From the NCBI RefSeq assembly GCF_037265215.1, contig NZ_CP147737.1, positions 1,426,001 through 1,490,000 on the forward strand: a stretch of 64,000 nucleotides of DNA, in the 5' to 3' direction. This document shows positions 56,473 to 64,000 of the stretch, one piece after another (positions within the stretch are counted from its first letter, which is position 1; every line of letters starts with the position of its first letter). Below the pieces are notes generated by a model that saw only the letters and a program-made list of their open reading frames with translations, had not been told where the DNA came from and did no database searches. The position numbers and the translations under genes are program-made. Source of the stretch: Xenorhabdus griffiniae. Lineage in GTDB: Bacteria; Pseudomonadota; Gammaproteobacteria; Enterobacterales; Enterobacteriaceae.

Positions 56473-57720
56473 ATGACGAAACAAAACCTTTCAGAATCGC
56501 TGTTTAAGCCTCGGTTTAAACATCGGGAGACCTCTACACTGGTAAAATATACTCGCCCACAGTCCGTAACTACCAGTGATAGTATGCTTGGTGGGGAGCG
56601 CCGCGAGCGGTGGTATCGCATGATTAATTGGCTCGCTTGGATCTGGAGGGGGGTAAATCCGCTAGAAATTCAAGATGTCCTCAGCCGGATTGCCGTGACG
56701 GATGCCGAACGCAGTACTGAACATTTGTTGGATACTGTGGTCGGCTATCGTAAAGGAAACTGGGCATTTGAGTGGTCTCAGCAGGCAATGTACTGGCAAC
56801 AGGAAGCGTTGCATACTGAAGATACGGAAAAAGCCGGGTCATGTTGGTTAAAGGCTGCAACGCTATATAGTATTGCAGCTTATCCTCATTTGCGCGGTGA
56901 TGAACTGGCCGATCAGGCCATTGTGTTGGCTAATAAAGCCTATGAAAACGCGGCGCGTTTTTCTGACTACGAATTAAAAAAGCTGGAATTCCAGTTGGAA
57001 GGGGGCAAAAGCGTTACCGGGTTATTACACCTGCCTTCCCATGTACCAGGACCTTGTCCGACGATATTAGTTTGTGCCAGCCTTGATAATGTCCAGAGTG
57101 ATTGCTGGCGGTTGTTTCGTGAATACTTATCGCCTCTTGGCTTTGCCATGTTAACACTGGATATGCCTTCTGTTGGTTATTCCGCTAAATTTACGTTAAC
57201 GCAGGATACCTGCGTACTTCATCAACAAGTTTTACAACAACTAGATAGCGTGCCATGGATTGATCATACCCGTGTAGGCGTATTTGGTTTTCGTTTTGGG
57301 GCGAATATCGCTGTTCGGCTTGCTTATCTGGAACCGAAACTGATTAAAGGCGTATCGGTGGTAGGCCCGATTGTGCATGAATTACTGCATGATGAAAAAT
57401 TACAGCAGAAAATCCCGTCAATGTATATTGACGTCTTGGCCAGTCGTTTAGGTATTTATCACGTTGATGAAAAGAGATTACGTTCAGAATTAGCGTGTTA
57501 TTCGTTGAAGAATCAAGGGCTATTGGGCCGTCGTTGTACTGTGCCCATGTTTTCAGTGTATTGGGAAGATGATATTTTCAGCCCAAGGAAAGACTCAACG
57601 TTGATTGCGATGTCATCAATGGAAGGTTTAGTACGAGCTATTCCTGCAACCTCAGTTTATAGTGGTTTCAATAAGGCATTACACGAGATAAGTGTATGGT
57701 TGAAAGATAAAGTTTTATAA
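56473..57720 (+). CDS. frsA: Esterase FrsA
   Basis: FrsA is an alpha/beta-hydrolase; the name reflects a proposed role in the fermentation-respiration switch through the PTS protein IIA-Glc, although the enzymatic role has been debated. The 415-residue product follows E. coli FrsA closely ('NLSESLFKPRFKHRETSTLV', 'WYRMINWLAWIWRGVNPLEIQDV', 'MLTLDMPSVGYSAK', 'VPWIDHTRVGVFGFRFGANIAVRLAYLEP'). The nucleophile-elbow position reads GFRFGAN, not G-x-S-x-G, as in other FrsA proteins. The Shine-Dalgarno is weak. It lies 18 bp after gpt and is probably co-transcribed. Confidence 0.95.
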   Translation: MTKQNLSESLFKPRFKHRETSTLVKYTRPQSVTTSDSMLGGERRERWYRMINWLAWIWRGVNPLEIQDVLSRIAVTDAERSTEHLLDTVVGYRKGNWAFEWSQQAMYWQQEALHTEDTEKAGSCWLKAATLYSIAAYPHLRGDELADQAIVLANKAYENAARFSDYELKKLEFQLEGGKSVTGLLHLPSHVPGPCPTILVCASLDNVQSDCWRLFREYLSPLGFAMLTLDMPSVGYSAKFTLTQDTCVLHQQVLQQLDSVPWIDHTRVGVFGFRFGANIAVRLAYLEPKLIKGVSVVGPIVHELLHDEKLQQKIPSMYIDVLASRLGIYHVDEKRLRSELACYSLKNQGLLGRRCTVPMFSVYWEDDIFSPRKDSTLIAMSSMEGLVRAIPATSVYSGFNKALHEISVWLKDKVL

Positions 57721-57791
57721 AATTAAATTTATCACTTGATATTTTTTAATCGTTTGATACAAAGGTATTCTGTATATAAGGAGACCTTTGT

Positions 57792-58193
57792 ATGACTTTA
57801 CCTGTCAGTTATTCTAAAAATAGGTTGTTAAAGCGCTTTTCTGCATTAGGGCCGTATGTACGTGAATTAAAGTGCCAAAATGGTTATTTTTTCTTTGACT
57901 GTTTAGCTGTTTGTGTCAGTGCCAAAGTAGCGCCAGAAAAACGCGAATTTTGGGGATGGTGGTTGGAGTTAGAAGAGCAGGATCAAGGTTTTGTTTATAA
58001 CTATCAGATAGGCTTATTCGATAAACAGGGTGAATGGCGTGTCATGAAGATCAAAAAAAAAGCCGATCTTGAGTACCTTGAATCAATGCTACAGGCATTT
58101 CACAAACGTTTGGTTGATTCTTGTGAAACGCTCAAACTCACATTGATCCCATCTGAAAACACCGTCACCCTGCAGACGCAATTGATAGCGTAA
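57792..58193 (+). CDS. crl: Sigma factor-binding protein Crl
   Basis: Crl binds sigma-S and favours its association with core RNA polymerase in stationary phase. The 133-residue protein equals the E. coli length, with 'KRFSALGPYVRELKCQNGYFFFDCLAVCVSAKVAPEKREFWGWWLELEEQDQGF' read across its conserved core. AGGAG precedes the ATG. It follows frsA as in E. coli; phoE, which lies next in E. coli, is absent here and proB follows. Confidence 0.96.
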   Translation: MTLPVSYSKNRLLKRFSALGPYVRELKCQNGYFFFDCLAVCVSAKVAPEKREFWGWWLELEEQDQGFVYNYQIGLFDKQGEWRVMKIKKKADLEYLESMLQAFHKRLVDSCETLKLTLIPSENTVTLQTQLIA

Positions 58194-58223
58194 TTTGTTT
58201 TTAACCTGCTTTTGCTAAATTTT

Positions 58224-58250
58224 GCGTTATGTCAGTTGGCATAACGCCTC
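58224..58250 (+). terminator. Hairpin between crl and proB
   Basis: GCGTTATG (58224-58231) pairs perfectly with CATAACGC (58240-58247) around an eight-base loop, followed by a pyrimidine-rich stretch. It is a probable terminator of crl. Confidence 0.6.
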
Positions 58251-58303
58251 TCTCCTGTTAAAACTGAGCACTGTTTTTTCAAATTAACTGTAATGGCAGA
58301 AAT

Positions 58304-59410
58304 ATGATGAATGGCAGCCAAACATTGGTTGTGAAACTGGGGACGAGTGTATTGACCGGTGGCTCTCGTCGTTTGAATCGTGCCCATATTGTGGAACTGG
58401 TTCGTCAATGTGCTAAACAGCATGAAAAAGGTCACCGCATTATCATTGTGACTTCTGGTGCGATTGCCGCTGGACGTGAACATTTAGGATATCCTGATCT
58501 TCCAGCAACTATTGCTTCAAAACAATTGCTGGCAGCTGTTGGGCAAAGTCGCCTGATCCAATTGTGGGAACAGCTTTTCTCTATTTATGGTATTCACGTC
58601 GGGCAAATGCTCTTGACCCGTGCAGATTTGGAAGATCGTGAGCGCTTCTTAAACGCAAGGGATACCCTTCAGGCTTTGCTTGATAATCACATCGTTCCCA
58701 TTATTAATGAAAATGATGCTGTTGCGACAGCAGAGATTAAAGTGGGTGACAATGATAACCTTTCTGCACTGGCTGCTATTTTGGGAAGTGCAGATAAGCT
58801 GTTGCTTCTGACAGATATAGCAGGGCTTTATACCGCAGATCCTCGTAGTAACCCTGATGCAACCTTGATCCCTGAAGTGTATGACATTAGTGATGAACTG
58901 AAAATGATGGCAGGGGACAGCGTTTCGGGGTTAGGCACGGGGGGAATGGCAACAAAACTTCAGGCGGCAGGTGTAGCTGGACGTGCTGGCATTGATGTCA
59001 TTATTGCCGCGGGTAATAGGCCGGATGTGATTGCTGATGTAATCTCAGGGAAATCGGTTGGAACACGTTTTCATGGCCTGGCTAGCCCAATGGAAAACCG
59101 TAAACGTTGGATTTTTGGGGCACCTCCGGCAGGGGAAATTATTGTCGATCATGGTGCAGAAGCGGCGATTATAGGGAAAGGTAGTTCGTTGCTACCAAAA
59201 GGGATCAAAAACGTTAAAGGTGATTTTTCCCGCGGTGAGGTTATTTGCATCCGTAGCTTATCGGGTAAAGATTTGGCTCATGGTGTTTGCCGTTACAACA
59301 GTGATGCACTACGCCTGATAGCAGGCCATCATTCACAGCAAATTAGCCAGATATTAGGTTATGAATATGGCGCAGTTGCGGTTCACCGTGATGATTTGAT
59401 CGTAATTTAA
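58304..59410 (+). CDS. proB: Glutamate 5-kinase
   Basis: ProB phosphorylates glutamate in the first step of proline synthesis. The 368-residue product has the amino-acid kinase domain ('[19 protein letters not shown]', '[16 protein letters not shown]', '[29 protein letters not shown]', '[17 protein letters not shown]') and a C-terminal PUA domain from about residue 275. Feedback inhibition by proline is known for the family. Either of two adjacent ATGs (58304, 58307) may start it. proA follows by 29 bp. Confidence 0.97.
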   Translation: MMNGSQTLVVKLGTSVLTGGSRRLNRAHIVELVRQCAKQHEKGHRIIIVTSGAIAAGREHLGYPDLPATIASKQLLAAVGQSRLIQLWEQLFSIYGIHVGQMLLTRADLEDRERFLNARDTLQALLDNHIVPIINENDAVATAEIKVGDNDNLSALAAILGSADKLLLLTDIAGLYTADPRSNPDATLIPEVYDISDELKMMAGDSVSGLGTGGMATKLQAAGVAGRAGIDVIIAAGNRPDVIADVISGKSVGTRFHGLASPMENRKRWIFGAPPAGEIIVDHGAEAAIIGKGSSLLPKGIKNVKGDFSRGEVICIRSLSGKDLAHGVCRYNSDALRLIAGHHSQQISQILGYEYGAVAVHRDDLIVI

Positions 59411-59439
59411 TGAATTGATCGTGAATTAAGGATTTCACC

Positions 59440-60693
59440 ATGCTAGAGCAGATGGGAAAAGCAGCCAAAGCCGCATCGTGGCAATTGGCACAATTGAGTA
59501 CCAGTCAGAAAAACCAAGCGTTGAATCACATTGCTGATTTGTTGGAGACGGAGATTGAAGTGATTCTTGCTGCTAACCAGCAAGATGTGAAGCAAGCCCA
59601 CGAACAGGGAATGAGTGCAGCACTACTCGATCGGTTATTACTGACACCTGAACGGCTGAATGCCATTGCCAATGATGTGCGCCAAGTCTGCCGTTTGGCT
59701 GATCCTGTCGGGCAAGTTATTGACGGGCAATTATTGGATAATGGATTGCAATTGAGCCGTCGCCGAGTTCCGTTGGGCGTGATTGGCGTGATATATGAAG
59801 CCCGGCCCAATGTCACTATTGATGTGGCATCGTTATGTCTGAAAACCGGTAATGCAGTGATATTGCGTGGGGGTAAAGAGACTCACCACACTAATCAAGC
59901 GATGGTTAAGGTTATCCAGCAGGCATTGGAACAAAGTGGATTGCCGGCCGCCGCGGTTCAGGCTATCAATAAACCTGATCGTGAGTTGGTGGCTGAATTG
60001 CTGAAAATGGATCGTTATGTCGATATGCTGATCCCAAGAGGCGGTGCGGGGTTACATAAATTGTGCCGGGAGCAATCGACAATCCCTGTAATTACTGGCG
60101 GTATTGGTGTTTGTCATACATTTGTGGATGAAACCATCAATATCGAAAAAGCGTTGGAAATCATTACTAATGCGAAAGTCCAGCGTCCAAGCGCTTGTAA
60201 TTCACTGGAAACATTATTGGTGCATGAAAAAATAGCAGCCGATTTCTTGCCAGTTTTGAGTATCAAAATGAAAGAGCAGGGCGTGACATTACACGCTAGC
60301 AAATCAGCGATGACATTGCTGAAAGATGGCCCTGCAACTGTCGTTGAAGTGGCAGAGGAAGATTACTGTGATGAATGGTTATCTTTAGATATGAATGTGG
60401 ACATTGTCAGTGATATCGATCTGGCTATTGAGCATATTCGTACTTATGGTACAGCCCATTCTGATGCGATATTGACGGAATCTTTGCAACAGGCTGAGTA
60501 CTTTGTGCGCCATGTGGATTCAGCTGCGGTATATGTGAATGCCAGCACGCGTTTTACTGATGGTGGACAATTTGGTTTGGGAGCGGAAGTGGCTGTCAGT
60601 ACCCAGAAATTACACTCCCGTGGCCCAATGGGGCTTGATGCACTGACAACATATAAGTGGATTGGTTATGGTGATTATTTACCGCGGAGTTGA
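59440..60693 (+). CDS. proA: Gamma-glutamyl phosphate reductase
   Basis: ProA reduces gamma-glutamyl phosphate to glutamate semialdehyde with NADPH. The 417-residue aldehyde-dehydrogenase-fold protein has '[40 protein letters not shown]', '[13 protein letters not shown]', the catalytic cysteine in [17 protein letters not shown] and the C-terminal '[32 protein letters not shown]'. It forms an operon with proB; proC is at 19103. Confidence 0.97.
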   Translation: MLEQMGKAAKAASWQLAQLSTSQKNQALNHIADLLETEIEVILAANQQDVKQAHEQGMSAALLDRLLLTPERLNAIANDVRQVCRLADPVGQVIDGQLLDNGLQLSRRRVPLGVIGVIYEARPNVTIDVASLCLKTGNAVILRGGKETHHTNQAMVKVIQQALEQSGLPAAAVQAINKPDRELVAELLKMDRYVDMLIPRGGAGLHKLCREQSTIPVITGGIGVCHTFVDETINIEKALEIITNAKVQRPSACNSLETLLVHEKIAADFLPVLSIKMKEQGVTLHASKSAMTLLKDGPATVVEVAEEDYCDEWLSLDMNVDIVSDIDLAIEHIRTYGTAHSDAILTESLQQAEYFVRHVDSAAVYVNASTRFTDGGQFGLGAEVAVSTQKLHSRGPMGLDALTTYKWIGYGDYLPRS

Positions 60694-60733
60694 CCATCTC
60701 TTATTTTGATTAGACTTTATTGAACTATGTTGG

Positions 60734-60762
60734 GTCACACTTAATTCTAAGTGTGACTTTTT
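60734..60762 (+). terminator. Rho-independent terminator of proBA
   Basis: GTCACACTTA (60734-60743) pairs perfectly with TAAGTGTGAC (60748-60757) around a four-base loop, followed by five T's. Confidence 0.95.
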
Positions 60763-60858
60763 GAACCATTAAAAATGCTTTTTTACATAGTGTAATCGTT
60801 TGGTTTCTAAACGTTATGTTTAGGTTTAATTTTATAGACTCTTCGGGGAAACAATGAA

Positions 60859-61389
60859 ATGAAAAAAACGCTATTCATCGTAGGTGCACGGGGTGCAGGA
60901 AAGACAACAATAGGTAAGTTACTGTCTGATGCGCTGTCGTATAAATTTATTGACACCGATGAAAGTATTCAGACCATGAATAAAATGACGATAGCCGATC
61001 TTGTTGAACAATATGGCTGGGAACATTTTAGAAAATTAGAAAGCCAAACGTTGAAAACGGTTAGCCAGAATGAACATGTCATTTCAACAGGTGGCGGAAT
61101 GGTGTTGTCGCTTGAGAATCGCCAATATATGCAACACAATGGTATTGTTATTTATTTACAGGCAACGGCAAGCGTTTTGAGTAATCGATTATCTCTCAAT
61201 CCAGAAAATACGCAACGTCCTAGTCTAACAGGGAAATCTATCATAGAAGAAATGGAAGGAATATTGGTTGAAAGAGAGCCATTATACCAGGAGTGTGCCC
61301 ATTTTATTGTCGATGCCAATCTTGCAACAGAAGAGATCGTATCTCACATTAAGTCTTACATTCTAAACCAGAAAAATAAATTAATTTGA
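60859..61389 (+). CDS. aroL: Shikimate kinase II
   Basis: The enzyme phosphorylates shikimate with ATP in aromatic amino-acid synthesis. The 176-residue P-loop kinase has GARGAGKTT (8-16), 'FIDTDESIQTMNKMTIADLVEQYGWEHFRKLE', the shikimate-binding STGGGMVLS and the lid 'RPSLTGKSIIEEMEGILVEREPLYQE'. The NGIVIYL and lid sequences are closer to E. coli AroL than to AroK. GGGG lies upstream, and an ATG at 60854 in another frame is ignored. It stands alone between proA and aas. Confidence 0.9.
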   Translation: MKKTLFIVGARGAGKTTIGKLLSDALSYKFIDTDESIQTMNKMTIADLVEQYGWEHFRKLESQTLKTVSQNEHVISTGGGMVLSLENRQYMQHNGIVIYLQATASVLSNRLSLNPENTQRPSLTGKSIIEEMEGILVEREPLYQECAHFIVDANLATEEIVSHIKSYILNQKNKLI

Positions 61390-61503
61390 TGGATAAAGGC
61401 ATTTAAGTGTATTTTTTAGGGAAGCTTTATATAACAAATTGCCCGTATAACTTATAGTATCACCCTATTTACTCACTTTAATTTTATTAATTATATTTGA
61501 GAT

Positions 61504-63660
61504 ATGGACATGCTCTTAAATTTTATTCGGTTACTTGTTCGTGTACTCTTTAGGATTACAATCGAAGGTGATACCAAACAGTTACAACAATACCCTAAAT
61601 GCATTATTACTCCCAACCATATTTCGTTTCTGGATGGTCTGTTAATTGGGTTATTCCTGCCAATAAAGCCTGTATTTGCTATTTATTCTAATATTGCAAC
61701 CCGCAGTTTTTTCAAATTTATCAAGCCTTATGCAGATATTGTACCTTTAGATCCTACTAACTCAATGGCAGTTAGGACATTGGTTAAAGAAGTGGACAAA
61801 GGGCGTCCGATTGTGATTTTTCCTGAAGGAAGGATCACTGTAACAGGCTCCCTTATGAAAATTTATGATGGTGCCGCTTTTATTGCCGCAAAATCAGGTG
61901 CGAAAGAAATACCAATCCGAATTGATGGTGCAGAGCAAACGGTTTTTGGTCGGTTAAAAGGAATTATGAAATTGCATTGGTTCCCGAAAATCACTCTCAA
62001 GATTTTACCTGCCATTGACCTGCCAATGCCTGATGCACCCGATTCAGCAACATGTCGTCGTTTGGTAGGAGAACACCTCCATGCCATTATGATGGAAGTG
62101 AGAATGCAGACGCGCCCAAAGGAGACGTTATTCAATGCTTACCTTACTGCGCAAAAACGTTTTGGCCGTTTTAAGCCCTGCATTGAAGATGTGAACTTTA
62201 AAGAAGATAGCTATCATTCATTACTGAAAAAAATATTGAGTATCAGTCGGAGCTTAGAACACTTTACACAAGAAGGTGAGCGAATTGGTCTGCTGTTTCC
62301 AAATGCAACTGTGATGGCAGCTGCCGTATATGGTGCTTCGTTAAAAGGACGGGTGCCAGCCCTTTTGAATTATATGGCAGGAAGCCGTGGCATTAAACTT
62401 GCTATGCAAGCGGCATCCATTAAAACTATTGTAACCTCCCGCCAATTCCTGGAAAACGAGCAGTTAGCTCATCTACCAGAACAAGTAACCGAAGCTAATT
62501 GGGTATATCTCGAAGATTTAAAGGGCATGCTCACGCCGGAAGATAAATTTTGGATATTGTGGTATTTGATTTTCCCTTCCAAAGCTATTTTTGCTGCGCA
62601 AAAACCGGATGATGATGCATTGATCCTGTTTACGTCAGGCTCAGAAGGTGTACCCAAAGGCGTTGTTCATAGCCATACCAGTTTGTTGGCAAACGTTGAG
62701 CAGATAAAAACAATCGCTGATTTTACTCCACTAGATCGTTTTATGTCTTCTTTACCTCTATTCCATGCTTTTGGTCTAACAATGGGTCTATTTACTCCAT
62801 TAATGACAGGTAGTCGGGTATTCCTTTATCCAAACCCTTTGCACTATCGTGTTGTGCCTGAATTGGTCTATGATCAAAATTGTACTGTGTTGTTCGCAAC
62901 GTCAACTTTCTTGGGGAATTATGCTCGTTTTGCCCACCCTTATGATTTTGCCCGTCTGCGTTATGTCGTGGCTGGGGGTGAGAAACTGTCAGAAAACACG
63001 AAGCGAATTTGGCAAGATAAATTTGGTATCCGTATCTTAGAAGGTTATGGGATAACGGAATGTGCATCGATAGTTGCAATCAACGTACCGATGGCGGCAA
63101 AAGCAGGAACAGTTGGGCGGATTTTACCAGGTATGGAAGCGCGCTTGCTGCCTATACAGGGTATTGAGAGAGGGGGGCGGTTACAGCTACGCGGGCCAAA
63201 TGTTATGAAAGGATATCTGCGAGTTGAAGCGCCTGATCGTTTAGAGCCACCCGCTGCGAAAGACTCAGAAGGAAATAATCAAATTGGTTGGTATGATACC
63301 GGAGATATTGTTTCTATTGATGAAGAGGGTTTCTGTACGATCAAAGGACGTGTGAAACGATTTGCCAAACTTGCAGGGGAAATGGTTTCTCTCGACGCGG
63401 TAGAACAAATCGCTTCTCATGTTTCTACTGATGGGCTACATGCGGCTATAACCAGAAGTGATCGAAGCAAAGGTGAAGCACTGGTATTGTTCACTACAGA
63501 TGCGAATCTAAATAGAAACAGAATGCTAGGAGTGGCACGTGAAATGGGTATGCCTGAGTTGTCGGTTCCACGAGATATTCGTTATGTGAAGCAACTTCCT
63601 TTGCTCGGCTGTGGCAAACCGGATTTTGTCACCCTAAGAGAAATGGCCGAACAGGAGTAA
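61504..63660 (+). CDS. aas: Bifunctional 2-acylglycerophosphoethanolamine acyltransferase / acyl-ACP synthetase
   Basis: Aas re-acylates lysophosphatidylethanolamine in the inner membrane. The 718-residue protein joins an N-terminal PlsC-type acyltransferase ('[16 protein letters not shown]' with the H-x4-D motif, '[18 protein letters not shown]') to a C-terminal AMP-binding synthetase. The synthetase has '[24 protein letters not shown]', '[17 protein letters not shown]', '[32 protein letters not shown]', and the terminal lysine region '[16 protein letters not shown]'. The start is 61504 or the in-frame ATG at 61510. It is followed by lplT with four bases between stop and start. Confidence 0.96.
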   Translation: MDMLLNFIRLLVRVLFRITIEGDTKQLQQYPKCIITPNHISFLDGLLIGLFLPIKPVFAIYSNIATRSFFKFIKPYADIVPLDPTNSMAVRTLVKEVDKGRPIVIFPEGRITVTGSLMKIYDGAAFIAAKSGAKEIPIRIDGAEQTVFGRLKGIMKLHWFPKITLKILPAIDLPMPDAPDSATCRRLVGEHLHAIMMEVRMQTRPKETLFNAYLTAQKRFGRFKPCIEDVNFKEDSYHSLLKKILSISRSLEHFTQEGERIGLLFPNATVMAAAVYGASLKGRVPALLNYMAGSRGIKLAMQAASIKTIVTSRQFLENEQLAHLPEQVTEANWVYLEDLKGMLTPEDKFWILWYLIFPSKAIFAAQKPDDDALILFTSGSEGVPKGVVHSHTSLLANVEQIKTIADFTPLDRFMSSLPLFHAFGLTMGLFTPLMTGSRVFLYPNPLHYRVVPELVYDQNCTVLFATSTFLGNYARFAHPYDFARLRYVVAGGEKLSENTKRIWQDKFGIRILEGYGITECASIVAINVPMAAKAGTVGRILPGMEARLLPIQGIERGGRLQLRGPNVMKGYLRVEAPDRLEPPAAKDSEGNNQIGWYDTGDIVSIDEEGFCTIKGRVKRFAKLAGEMVSLDAVEQIASHVSTDGLHAAITRSDRSKGEALVLFTTDANLNRNRMLGVAREMGMPELSVPRDIRYVKQLPLLGCGKPDFVTLREMAEQE

Positions 63661-63664
63661 GGAA

Positions 63665-64000
63665 ATGGAGACACAACCGCTACTGAACCGTGGAATGAAA
63701 GCAGTATTGCTGTCACAATTTCTTTCTGCTTTTGCTGATAATGCGCTGTTCTTTGCCATCTTAGCCCAATTAAAGGCAGAATCTTACCCTGAATGGAGTT
63801 GGCCAGCACTACAAATTGTTTTTGTTCTGGCTTATATCATACTTGCCCCTTTTGTCGGGCAAATTGCTGATCGGTTTTCAAAAGGGCGTGTCATGCTCTT
63901 TTCTAATGGCGTCAAATTGCTTGGGGCTATCAGCATCTGTATCGATATAAATCCTTTTCTGGGATATACCTTAGTGGGAATTGGGGCAGCGGCCTATTCT
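63665..64000 (+). CDS. lplT: Lysophospholipid transporter LplT (partial, runs off the window)
   Basis: LplT flips lysophospholipids across the inner membrane for Aas. Only the first 112 codons are present, ending at the window edge. They read [20 protein letters not shown] and then '[16 protein letters not shown]', '[37 protein letters not shown]', the typical start of this major-facilitator-type transporter, including the cytoplasmic loop 2 signature G..ADR...G. GGAGTAAGGA overlapping the aas stop provides the ribosome binding site, so the two are translationally linked. Confidence 0.94.
   Translation, partial: METQPLLNRGMKAVLLSQFLSAFADNALFFAILAQLKAESYPEWSWPALQIVFVLAYIILAPFVGQIADRFSKGRVMLFSNGVKLLGAISICIDINPFLGYTLVGIGAAAYS

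Noticed and set aside
60694..60858. tRNA-Thr after proA, as in E. coli
   Set aside because: No cloverleaf can be read; the interval contains only a terminator and AT-rich DNA.

Overview
The window reads as the chromosome of a gammaproteobacterium of the order Enterobacterales, most likely Xenorhabdus or a close relative in the Morganellaceae. The evidence is the E. coli-like gene neighbourhoods (mltC-yggX-mutY / trmB-yggL, yggS-proC-yggT-rdgB-hemW, rsmE-gshB-yqgE-ruvX, fadE / gmhA-yafJ, gpt-frsA-crl-proBA, aas-lplT), a complete Na+-NQR operon, fairly AT-rich DNA, and short repeats with the palindromic core CTCCCCGCGAAGCGGGGAG. The genus is an inference from memory of such genomes; no search was run.

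Layout. 1-4885: one end of an integrated mobile element (ICE or genomic-island remnant) lying against the 3' end of a tRNA-Phe gene. It holds a CbtA-type toxin, a YubB/DUF1281 protein, a small N-6 methylase-like protein, a truncated MobH/TraI-like relaxase relative and a tyrosine integrase. 4886-11049: tRNA-Phe and core genes (mltC, yggX, mutY, trmB, yggL, glsB, yggN). 11071-16681: an accessory block between yggN and hemW, where E. coli has yggM and ansB. It carries a solitary iron-siderophore binding protein behind a paired Fur-like palindrome, a PEBP protein, a YrdC-like protein, a LysR regulator and a LeuCD-like dehydratase pair. 16725-24531: the hemW-rdgB-yggT-proC-yggS, yggR and ruvX-yqgE-gshB-rsmE blocks; yggU is absent. 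24532-28059: another accessory stretch with a MITE-like repeat, a short prepilin peptidase, a tandem array of five hairpin repeats closed by a terminal stem, a degenerate metallo-beta-lactamase-fold protein and a LysR regulator. 28042-34498: lysR/lysA, fadE, gmhA, yafJ. 35060-42284: nqrABCDEF with its maturation genes apbE and nqrM. 42375-46767: an ECF sigma factor and TonB receptor pair, an LEA-like lipoprotein, repeats and an acetyltransferase. 46877-52937: betIBA with divergent betT, for choline uptake and glycine betaine synthesis. 53130-64000: LexA-controlled dinB, a frameshifted pepD, gpt, frsA, crl, proBA, aroL, aas and the start of lplT.

How the genes work together. Osmoprotection is well represented: betT-betIBA makes glycine betaine and proBA makes proline. 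The sodium-pumping NQR complex is complete with its flavin transferase and iron-insertion factor. Iron acquisition appears twice, each time with a recognisable Fur-type site. The least explained piece of DNA is the hairpin array at 25454-25745. It is not protein coding and could be a structured RNA of about 290 nt.

Limits: all homology statements come from reading motifs and remembered family sequences. Start sites were chosen from Shine-Dalgarno spacing and family length. RNA pairings were worked out by eye.
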